From the NCBI GenBank assembly GCA_002419285.1, contig DIFU01000124.1, positions 1 to 5,971 on the forward strand: a stretch of 5,971 nt of DNA, given 5' to 3'. Shown one piece after another: positions 1 to 5,856 of the stretch. Position 1 is the stretch's first letter, and every line of letters begins with the position of its first letter. The stretch comes from Prolixibacteraceae bacterium UBA5740. GTDB taxonomy: Bacteria; Bacteroidota; Bacteroidia; Bacteroidales; Prolixibacteraceae. The notes under the pieces were generated by a model, which did no database searches, had not been told where the DNA came from, and was given only the letters and a program-made list of their open reading frames with translations. The translations under genes were made by a program, and so were the position numbers.

Positions 1-7
1 CCTATAT

Positions 8-45
8 AATAGTTCTCGAATAGTGTCCACTATTCGAGAACTATT
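8..45. terminator. Perfect 18-bp inverted repeat, probable intrinsic terminator
   Basis: Bases 8-25 and 28-45 are perfect reverse complements around a 2-base centre, giving a very stable stem even though it is AT-rich. On the plus strand the stem runs into a short T tract (44-47), so it could end a plus-strand transcript entering from the left. On the minus strand no real T tract follows, but the hairpin is where a terminator for the SRAP-like gene would be expected, particularly if that gene originally ended at 55 rather than 195. The direction is therefore uncertain. Confidence 0.6.
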
Positions 46-54
46 TTATAACAC

Positions 55-306
55 TCATAAATGCATCTTAAGTACGAACCGGGGCAGTAGTTGATTGATA
101 GTGTTGCAGGTGCGGATCACATTATACTGCCCTTGAATAAAATCCTGATCTGCCGAAACGAAAGAAGGATCTCCCGGAAAATAAGATGATCGTCTTATCC
201 CTTCCCGGATTTCCCGATTAAACGAGGCCGTGAAAGGTAAAACCTTTGGGGCAGCTGTTTGAGATCCTGCTCGTGGTATAACTGGTCGCCAACGGGACGC
301 AACATT
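55..306 (-). other. Open alternative frame past the SRAP gene stop; possible frameshifted C-terminus
   Basis: On the minus strand, in a frame different from the SRAP-like gene, there is an 83-codon stretch without a stop. It is bounded by TGA at 307-309 and TGA at 55-57. It contains no ATG except four codons before its end, so it has no obvious start of its own. Its translation looks protein-like, including a run beginning SFNREIREGIRR and an end reading LLPRFVLKMHL. It opens where the conserved SRAP core finishes (about residue 227) and ends 10 bp from the hairpin at 8-45. One reading is that a frameshift truncated the SRAP-like gene and that the ancestral protein was about 310 residues. The other is chance: 83 open codons are uncommon but not extraordinary. 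Confidence 0.25.
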
Positions 307-986
307 TCAGGTGATAATTTTGGGGATAAGAAGATTCCCTGTGAAACCGGGTAAGCGTTCATCTTCTCGGCTGGATAGGTCCTCATCATCCCCAGAAGAT
401 CAGTGAGCGAACGGTGATCCTTCAGCCAGTCGGTCTCCCTCCCCCTGGGCAGGATCACCGGCATACGGCTCGACGACAGCTGGTGCGACAAGGCATTTCC
501 GGGAACGGTGATCAGGGTGAAGGAATGATACTCAGCCTTGGTTACATTATCCATCCAGACATCATACAATCCGGCCATGGCAAACGGACGTTGCCTTTCG
601 CGCTGGTAAACCAGCCAGGGCTGATTCCCCTGGTCCCATTCTATGTAAGCATCGGCAATAATGGCGCACCGTAGGGTAAACAACGGCCTTTTAAAGGCCG
701 GATGCATGAAGATCGCCTTCGACCCTGAATAGTGGGGATCGTCATTTGGGTTCATCCTGCCTTCTGCCCTTGCAAGTGGGTAGCTAATTTTACGCTTTGA
801 CCAGGAGGAAATCATCCCCCAGGTTGACAGGACCAGTTCTTTCGGATTCTGTTGCGTCAGCACCAACGATTCCGTCCCTTCCGTTACCATTCGGTGCCCG
901 TCCCACTCCAACCTGGGTCCAGCAGAAACTCCGAATCGGTGTGTTATGGCTTCCAGCTTGCTAAAAAGAAGATATTCTCTGAACAT
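195..986 (-). CDS. SRAP-domain protein (YedK/HMCES family) with degenerate active site
   Basis: The 263-residue protein matches the SRAP fold. Recognisable blocks are WGMISSW (56-62, family WGLIPSW), LARAEG (71-76, family NARAET), AFKRPLFTLRCAIIADAYIEW (97-117, family RCLIPADGFYEW), SRMPVILP (173-180, family HDRMPVIL) and a late YPVS (212-215). Active family members sense abasic sites in single-stranded DNA, and Cys2, exposed after Met removal, forms a covalent DNA-protein crosslink. Here residue 2 is Phe, the catalytic Asn is Leu71 and the catalytic His is Ser172; only the Glu (Glu116) remains. The start is secure because an in-frame TAA at 996-998 lies four codons upstream with no other ATG between. 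No Shine-Dalgarno is evident. The C-terminus after about residue 232 does not match the family and may be frameshifted. Family assignment is confident. Loss of crosslinking chemistry is inferred from motif alignment by eye, and a DNA-binding or other non-catalytic role is only a possibility. Confidence 0.85.
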   Translation of the reverse strand: MFREYLLFSKLEAITHRFGVSAGPRLEWDGHRMVTEGTESLVLTQQNPKELVLSTWGMISSWSKRKISYPLARAEGRMNPNDDPHYSGSKAIFMHPAFKRPLFTLRCAIIADAYIEWDQGNQPWLVYQRERQRPFAMAGLYDVWMDNVTKAEYHSFTLITVPGNALSHQLSSSRMPVILPRGRETDWLKDHRSLTDLLGMMRTYPAEKMNAYPVSQGIFLSPKLSPEMLRPVGDQLYHEQDLKQLPQRFYLSRPRLIGKSGKG

Positions 987-1023
987 GATTGTATTTTAAT
1001 CAACATATCGATTTCAATATAAT

Positions 1024-1052
1024 CAAAGAAAGTGTGTTCATAAATTGACAAA
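1024..1052 (-). promoter_or_regulatory. Candidate Bacteroidetes-type promoter for the SRAP-like gene
   Basis: Read on the minus strand, TTTG (1052-1049) is followed after 17 bases by TTTCTTTG (1031-1024). The second element matches the Bacteroidetes -7 consensus TAnnTTTG except for one base (T for A). Transcription would begin roughly 30 bases before the ATG at 986. Such short motifs arise easily in AT-rich DNA, so support is weak. Confidence 0.3.
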
Positions 1053-1247
1053 GGAAGTTCACTACATCCTGCTTAAATCTTAAATTTCAGGTAATCGGTT
1101 TTTATCACTCACTATACTATTCTCTATCAGTCACATGTAAAAACAACAATGGTTAATAATTCATTTATAAATTGAAATCGACACGCTGACAATAACCACA
1201 CATATTATTCATTCTGAACACATTACAGTGGATATTGAGGAATTTCA

Positions 1248-1292
1248 ATGGACACTGACAAAGAATTTATAAATGGACTTAAACCAATTTAG
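1248..1292 (+). other. 14-codon ORF with Shine-Dalgarno; gene remnant or leader peptide
   Basis: GAGG at 1237-1240 sits 7 bases before an ATG at 1248, the best Shine-Dalgarno placement in the window. The reading frame encodes MDTDKEFINGLKPI and then stops. The start resembles the beginnings of small Bacteroidetes proteins that open with a D/K-F-I/V-x-G pattern, so this could be the 5' stub of a decayed gene; that resemblance is from memory and is weak. The DNA after the stop shows no long open frame. A short leader peptide for the downstream kinase gene is another possibility. Confidence 0.22.
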
Positions 1293-1370
1293 AATGGGGC
1301 TTAATAACAGTATGAAAAGTAGCCCGAAGAAAGTATCCGGGGCCGACTGATCAGGACTGGTTAGATTAAA

Positions 1371-1406
1371 GAAATGACTATCCCGAAATTCCGGAACAGT
1401 CATTTC
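1371..1406 (+). repeat. 9-bp dyad with inner pairing (hairpin or operator)
   Basis: GAAATGACT (1371-1379) and AGTCATTTC (1398-1406) are perfect reverse complements. Inside, TCC (1381-1383) can pair with GGA (1393-1395), extending the stem with a bulge. No T tract follows, so it is a poor intrinsic terminator as it stands. It could be the remains of a terminator for a lost small gene, or a protein-binding dyad about 160-200 bp upstream of the kinase gene. Confidence 0.4.
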
Positions 1407-1512
1407 ACAAGCTTTAAATTCTATTGGTATGCGCTATGTAACCCTTAATTTTTAAAATTATGAAAATAAACAATGCGAAGCAAGAAATTACATCTGTTTT
1501 CTTTTTGAAAAG

Positions 1513-1545
1513 TTGAAAACCATTGAACAAATTGTCTTAACTTTA
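1513..1545 (+). promoter_or_regulatory. Candidate promoter for the hybrid kinase gene
   Basis: TTG at 1513-1515 is followed after 22 bases by TAACTTTA (1538-1545), which matches TAnnTTTG except for the last base. Transcription would start near 1552. That leaves only about 17 bases before the ATG at 1569 but about 56 before the ATG at 1608, which favours the later start codon if this promoter is real. Confidence 0.33.
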
Positions 1546-1568
1546 ATTGTGTTTCAGTGTGAATTCAA

Positions 1569-3794
1569 ATGTTGCACTGGACAATACAATTTATACTCCC
1601 AGGGAAAATGGCACGTTCGCTTGCCTCCAAAATCAATCAGAAGATTGAACGACTCCTGAACTATCCAGGGTGTGGGGATATCGAATTTAACTCCCGAAAA
1701 ACGATATGGGCTGCCACCATTTTTGGATTTGTGCATGTACTTATACTTACCTTTTCATTTCTGTTTTTTGTTCCTGAACTTACCATTCTTATCCGATATG
1801 GATTTACCTGCCTGATCCTTCTGACCGTTGTACTGATAGTCATCCCATATACCACACGACATTTCAAACATTATATCACCATCCACCTGATTGGGATGGT
1901 TCTGGTAACATTTTACACCATCTATCAATTAGGAGGAATAGCCACATCGGCCGGTCTCATCGTTGCCTGTTTATCTTTTGTATTGCTATCCATTCCGCTT
2001 CAAAGTATACCCATTACCATTTTGCTTTTTACCGTCTATTTTTTTCTAACGGCAGCAATCGGATTTATGGATCCATATCTCACAATACCTGAGCAAATCA
2101 CTCCTTCGAGAAATGCGGTTATCTGGATGATTAACACTTTGTCGATGTCGGCATACTCGTTACTGTTCGTGGTCGACTTCATTACGAAGCAGCATCGGTT
2201 CGAACAACTGGAAGCTAACAAACAAAAGGAGATCAATGAAGTCAAGTCAAAGTTATTTACCAACATCACCCATGAATTCCGCACACCATTGACAATTATC
2301 CAGGGAATGACCGACCTGATTCAAAAACGCCCCAAAGAATGGCTTGAGATAGGAACAGAAAAAATCAGGAATAACAGTTTCATTTTACTTCGTCTGATAA
2401 ACCAGATGCTCGACATCGCCAAAATTGAAACCGGATCAATGGGTTTGCAGCTGAAACAGGCCGACATCGTGTCTTTTGTCGGGTACGTTACGGAATTGTT
2501 CCGCTCCGTCGCCAGTGACAGAAAAATAAACCTTCGCTATATCAGGAATGAGAATCCATTCTATATGGACTTTGACCCCGATAAACTGGTACACATAATC
2601 TCAAACCTGCTTTCAAATGCATTCAAATTTACCAGGGCGGGTGGAAATGTTACTGTCAAAGCTGAACTTTCCAACGCAGAAGATCATCTGTTGATTGGAG
2701 TTACCGATACGGGAATTGGAATTCAGCCCGAACATCTGGAGCGGATCTTTGACCGGTTTTACCAGGTCGGTAACACTGCAGGTTCAAAAGGCGGTTCAGG
2801 TCTGGGATTGGCGCTCACCAAAGAATTGGTGGAAATATTGAATGGCCGGATATGGGTAGAAAGCCAGCCTGGAATTGGCTCGTCATTTTATATTGAGTTA
2901 CCGGTTACCAGAGAGGCACCTCTATCGCAATCTGAAAATTTAACCGAACTCTTTTCAGATATTTCAAAAACAGTCTTTGCAGGCTTGAGCCCTTCAACAA
3001 TATCGCATGAAAAGAAGTCTTCCGTCACAGATCATTTACCAACCGTTGTCATTGTTGAAGACAGTCAGGATGTCGCACTTTACCTTGAAGCCATACTGAA
3101 ACAGGAATACCATGTCGAGATGGCCCCCGATGGTAAGAACGGATTGAATAAAATATTGCAAATCATTCCGGATATCGTTTTAAGTGATGTAATGATGCCT
3201 GAAATGGATGGAATCGAAATGCTTGAAAAGCTAAAATCAGACTTTCAAACCAGTCATATCCCGGTTGTATTGCTTACGGCCAAGGCCGATCTGGATTCGC
3301 GACTTATCGGACTTGCACGTGGTGCCGATGCATACATTGCCAAACCCTTTCATGAAAATGAATTGCATATACAATTAAAGAACCTGATTGAGCAACGCAA
3401 AAAACTGCAGGAAAGGTATTCCTCACTGTCTGAGTTTCCTGAAACCAGCGATGAAACCATAAAAACCGAAGACAGTTTCATGATCAGGGTGCGCAATATC
3501 CTTGAAAAAAACTTGGGGAACGAAGAATTTGACATCCATGGACTTTGCCAGGAACTTGCTGTAAGCCATGCACAGTTATACCGTAAATTCAAATCACTCA
3601 GTAATCATACCATCGCTGACTATTTTAAGCTGCTTCGTTTACACAGGTCAAAGGAATTGCTGGCCAAATCAGACCTGAACATAACACAGATAGCCTTTAC
3701 GGTAGGTTTTAAAAACCTTTCATACTTCAGCAGGGAATTCACGGAGCAATTTGGCATCAGCCCGGGCAAGTTCCGGAAGCAGGAATTCCATTAG
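1569..3794 (+). CDS. Membrane hybrid histidine kinase / response regulator / AraC-type transcription factor
   Basis: The 741-residue protein combines a whole two-component pathway. Residues 45-205 contain about six hydrophobic segments and no sizeable periplasmic domain. A short helical linker follows, then HisKA with the phospho-acceptor in THEFRTPLT (His235), and an HATPase domain with N box NLLSNAFKF (Asn350), G1 TDTGIGI (379-385), F box ERIFDRFYQV and G2 GGSGLGLAL (408-416). A receiver spans about 492-608, with acidic pair Glu497/Asp498, phospho-acceptor Asp540 in LSDVMMPEMDG, Thr570 and Lys592. Residues 641-741 form an AraC domain with two helix-turn-helix units (about 654-677 and 703-737). 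It should autophosphorylate, relay to its own receiver and control promoters while membrane-tethered. Classic Bacteroidetes HTCS proteins carry a large periplasmic propeller and Y_Y_Y sensor, absent here, so the signal is unknown and may be in or near the membrane. An alternative start at 1608 (residue 14), preceded by AGGGA, is quite possible. Confidence 0.93.
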   Translation: MLHWTIQFILPGKMARSLASKINQKIERLLNYPGCGDIEFNSRKTIWAATIFGFVHVLILTFSFLFFVPELTILIRYGFTCLILLTVVLIVIPYTTRHFKHYITIHLIGMVLVTFYTIYQLGGIATSAGLIVACLSFVLLSIPLQSIPITILLFTVYFFLTAAIGFMDPYLTIPEQITPSRNAVIWMINTLSMSAYSLLFVVDFITKQHRFEQLEANKQKEINEVKSKLFTNITHEFRTPLTIIQGMTDLIQKRPKEWLEIGTEKIRNNSFILLRLINQMLDIAKIETGSMGLQLKQADIVSFVGYVTELFRSVASDRKINLRYIRNENPFYMDFDPDKLVHIISNLLSNAFKFTRAGGNVTVKAELSNAEDHLLIGVTDTGIGIQPEHLERIFDRFYQVGNTAGSKGGSGLGLALTKELVEILNGRIWVESQPGIGSSFYIELPVTREAPLSQSENLTELFSDISKTVFAGLSPSTISHEKKSSVTDHLPTVVIVEDSQDVALYLEAILKQEYHVEMAPDGKNGLNKILQIIPDIVLSDVMMPEMDGIEMLEKLKSDFQTSHIPVVLLTAKADLDSRLIGLARGADAYIAKPFHENELHIQLKNLIEQRKKLQERYSSLSEFPETSDETIKTEDSFMIRVRNILEKNLGNEEFDIHGLCQELAVSHAQLYRKFKSLSNHTIADYFKLLRLHRSKELLAKSDLNITQIAFTVGFKNLSYFSREFTEQFGISPGKFRKQEFH

Positions 3795-4005
3795 CATCCA
3801 TAAGCCAGCTTCCCTGACTGGGAATTATGTTACCTGACATTCTTTAGACACGTCGTGCTCCTTGGATTTCAAACCGGAATTGGGGAACCCTGCGCATTTT
3901 ATATCCACAGTAAAACAACAGAGATTGACAGCAAAACATGGCAGAAGGATATTTCGGAATTTTGATTACATAAATAATCCAATGTTCCACTTAAAAATTT
4001 TGATT

Positions 4006-4536
4006 ATGAAAACACTGAACTGTCTTTTCATCCTTGCCATGCTTGTTTTTGCAAGCTGTGCCAAATATGAAACGAGCGATGAAACCACCGACCTAAAGAA
4101 GGCAAAAGTGCCAATTCCTATGAAAGCTGAGTTTTGCATGACACCCAATATGGATGCCGGCTTTTTCCTGATCGAAGGATTGGATCCTGCCAATCCGGCA
4201 AGTTATCTGCCGAGAGAGGGTTGGATCAGCGGCTTTGCAACCCACATGGGTGAAGTTATCATGCAGGAAAGTACCGTGACATTTTTAACTGCCACATTTG
4301 TTTCTGGTACGGGGGTTGTTTCTACGTCAACAGGAAAAATTACAGCCGCTAACGGTGATTACTATTTATTCACGGAGACAACCATTACACATCCTAACGG
4401 AACATTCACAGGTAATGTGTGGATGTATGGAGGCACGGGCAAATTTTTGGGAATGACAGGACCGGTAGTGATGACTGGACAGAAAACCGATCAGGGTGCA
4501 TGCTGGACCGGAGTTGGAACGATGAACTACGAATAA
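4006..4536 (+). CDS. Putative secreted lipoprotein, beta-rich, function unknown
   Basis: The frame is open from 3862, but the ATG at 4006 is preferred because it begins a textbook lipoprotein signal: MKT, a hydrophobic core and a lipobox FASC with Cys18. The result is 176 residues. The mature N-terminus is polar with several acidic residues (Glu22, Asp25, Glu26, Asp29), which in Bacteroidetes can accompany export to the cell surface, though no exact export motif is claimed. The rest is rich in Thr, Gly and Val and ends with YGGTGKFLGMTG (141-152) and VGTMNYE. The GGTG(K/R)F-x-G pattern recurs in small secreted calycin-like or allene-oxide-cyclase-like barrel proteins, so a single beta-barrel is plausible. 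Cys44 and Cys166 might form a disulfide. No catalytic residues are recognisable. The gene lies about 210 bp after the kinase gene on the same strand and could be one of its targets, but nothing in the sequence proves this. Confidence 0.75.
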   Translation: MKTLNCLFILAMLVFASCAKYETSDETTDLKKAKVPIPMKAEFCMTPNMDAGFFLIEGLDPANPASYLPREGWISGFATHMGEVIMQESTVTFLTATFVSGTGVVSTSTGKITAANGDYYLFTETTITHPNGTFTGNVWMYGGTGKFLGMTGPVVMTGQKTDQGACWTGVGTMNYE

Positions 4537-4589
4537 ATGATGCTATCCGGAAAACAGGAAGTCATTCTCTTGTCGAATCCAACATTGAC

Positions 4590-4638
4590 AAGGATGTCAT
4601 CTTTTTATTGACTGACTCAACGAAAAGATGACATCCTT
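4590..4638. terminator. 16-bp perfect hairpin between convergent genes, probable bidirectional terminator
   Basis: Bases 4590-4605 and 4623-4638 are perfect reverse complements. Within the 17-base loop, TTGA (4608-4611) can pair with TCAA (4617-4620), extending the stem-loop. It lies 53 bp after the lipoprotein stop and 64 bp from the stop of the convergent oxidoreductase gene, the expected place for a shared terminator. Neither side has a strong T tract beyond the stem, so termination efficiency is uncertain. Confidence 0.65.
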
Positions 4639-4702
4639 CTAAAGGAGATAACTGAAATACCATCCCTTACCCCATTTTTTTCTGAATCAGGGTCTGAAAT
4701 CC

Positions 4703-5545
4703 TTACAACGCAGCCTTGACTGCCTCTGACAGTGGCGTGGTCGGTCGTCCGATCAGTCGGCTTAACTGTCGGGAATCGTCGAAAAGATCACCGTGGGCGG
4801 CGCAGGTGTCCCAGCTCGCGATAGCTGCCGCAAACGGGGCAGGAACCCCCACTTTTTCAAGTATACCGGCATAATCGGCTTGGGGAAGGTTTTGATAGGG
4901 AATGTTTTTACCTGATTGTCTTGAAACCTCTGTAGCAAGGTCCTCCAGGGTATAGCTTTCATCTCCAGCCAGTTCATAGGTATGATCCACATGTGAGTCA
5001 ACGGAGACAGCGACTGCGGCGGCCTCGGCAAAGTCGGCCCGCGTTGCCGATGAGATTTTACCTGTCCCTGCACTTCCCACAAACGCTCCCGCTGCCAAAG
5101 CCCCTTTGACAGATCCGGTGTAGTTCTCGGTATACCAGCCATTCCGAAGTATGGTATATGCGATGCCCGATTGTTTCAGCAGTTCTTCAGTGGCCAGATG
5201 CTCACCGGCAAGATTCAAAGAGGAGGTATCGGCATGCAGCAGGCTTGTATAAACAATCATTCCAACACCAGCATTTTTGGCTGCTTCAATCAACCTGGCA
5301 TGCTGTGCAGCCCTTTGACCGATTTCACTCGACGAAATCAGTAACAGACGGTCAACGCCTACCAGTCCTGACAACAATCCTTCGGGCTGATTGTAATCAA
5401 AGGCCCTGACTTCAACACCCATGGATGCAGCCTTTTCAGGGGTACGTGCCAAAGCAATGACTTGCTGTGCCCCAACCCTTTCCTTTAATAGTTCTACCAC
5501 CAATCTTCCCAATTGACCCGTGGATCCGGTTACCGCGATTTTCAT
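4703..5545 (-). CDS. qorB: NAD(P)H:quinone oxidoreductase 2, NmrA-type atypical SDR (QorB/YtfG-like)
   Basis: The 280-residue cytoplasmic protein matches QorB/YtfG closely in length and order of motifs. MKIAVTGSTGQLGRLV holds the Rossmann GxxGxxG dinucleotide loop (Gly7, Gly10, Gly13), and Arg in ALARTPEKA is placed to favour NADPH. Further family blocks are DRLLLISSSEIGQRAAQH, IVYTSLLHAD, YTILRNGWYTENYTG, YELAGDESYTLEDLA, SRQSGKNIPYQNLP and the C-terminal LFDDSRQLSRLIGRPTTPL. The family reduces quinones with NADPH and may serve redox defence. The start at 5545 begins exactly at the Rossmann strand; in-frame ATGs at 5554 and 5578 would add 3 or 11 residues unlike the family. The gene stands alone, convergent with the lipoprotein gene and divergent from a response regulator gene. 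Its codons look more GC-rich than those of the flanking kinase gene, and its sequence resembles proteobacterial homologues, which hints at horizontal acquisition; that is inference. Confidence 0.92.
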   Translation of the reverse strand: MKIAVTGSTGQLGRLVVELLKERVGAQQVIALARTPEKAASMGVEVRAFDYNQPEGLLSGLVGVDRLLLISSSEIGQRAAQHARLIEAAKNAGVGMIVYTSLLHADTSSLNLAGEHLATEELLKQSGIAYTILRNGWYTENYTGSVKGALAAGAFVGSAGTGKISSATRADFAEAAAVAVSVDSHVDHTYELAGDESYTLEDLATEVSRQSGKNIPYQNLPQADYAGILEKVGVPAPFAAAIASWDTCAAHGDLFDDSRQLSRLIGRPTTPLSEAVKAAL

Positions 5546-5856
5546 ACTTATCATTTTTAATTTATCACTCCCGGCCATGCCTGATGCAGAAACAAATGCA
5601 TCGGGTTACTCCGGTTTCCAACCATACAACGTATGGCTGAATGAAAAGTTCTCACATACATTTCTGTAAAATGTGGCAGTCGGCTTACAACCTCCCGTCA
5701 TGCAAAACCGAAACAAATATCTTTTTATTATCACCAGAAGCGAAGGAATCACTTTTGTACTTATAAAGATGTTCAGTATCTGCTGCTTGTTCAAAAATAT
5801 CATTATATTCATCCCTGAATATTTCAACTATTCAACTGACCATCAAACTCATCCTT
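5546..5856. other. Divergent intergenic region between qorB and the response regulator gene
   Basis: About 310 bp separate the preferred qorB start from the response regulator start. Besides the dyad at 5622-5636, there is a small inverted repeat GATGCA (5583-5588) and TGCATC (5597-5602) that would fall in the qorB leader. On the plus side, TATATTCA (5804-5811 region) loosely resembles a -7 element but lacks a well-spaced upstream TTG. Open frames crossing this stretch on both strands give low-complexity, unprotein-like translations and are not called as genes. Confidence 0.5.
5622..5636. promoter_or_regulatory. Dyad CCATAC-N3-GTATGG upstream of qorB, candidate operator
   Basis: The arms are perfect 6-bp reverse complements around AAC. 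The left arm overlaps TATGGTTG on the minus strand (5626-5619), which matches five of the six fixed positions of TAnnTTTG, so a repressor bound here could block qorB transcription. The distance to the qorB start at 5545 is about 77 bp. No regulator gene is adjacent within the window apart from the response regulator. Support is limited to symmetry and position. Confidence 0.3.

Larger units (their letters stand above)
987..1568. other. Long AT-rich divergent intergenic region
   Basis: These 582 bp separate the SRAP-like gene from the hybrid kinase gene, and I find no gene-sized reading frame in them. The region contains three copies of the octamer ATTGAAAT or its complement (1011-1018, 1171-1178, 1242-1249), two copies of the palindrome ATTTATAAAT (1163-1172, 1265-1274), a 14-codon ORF with a ribosome binding site (1248-1292), a 9-bp dyad (1371-1406) and weak promoter matches at each end. 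Its length suggests either complex regulation or the remains of a lost small gene between about 1240 and 1410. Confidence 0.6.

Noticed and set aside
414..674. Plus-strand open frame of 86 codons
   Set aside because: It lies wholly antisense to the well-supported SRAP-like gene, and its translation shows no recognisable domain.
3810..3824. TTCCC-N5-GGGAA hairpin after the hybrid kinase gene
   Set aside because: Only 5 bp of stem and no T tract follows, too weak to call a terminator.
3862..4005. Upstream extension of the lipoprotein frame to an ATG at 3862
   Set aside because: The extra 48 residues are not protein-like and would bury the clear lipoprotein signal peptide starting at 4006.
4419..4631. 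Plus-strand open frame of 70 codons overlapping the lipoprotein gene end
   Set aside because: It is out of frame with the lipoprotein, has an unlikely composition and runs into the terminator hairpin.
4762..5142. Minus-strand 126-codon frame inside qorB
   Set aside because: It is an overlapping frame of a strongly conserved gene, with a Pro/Arg-rich unstructured translation.
5158..5409. Plus-strand 83-codon frame antisense to qorB
   Set aside because: No recognisable motifs, and it lies entirely opposite conserved coding sequence.
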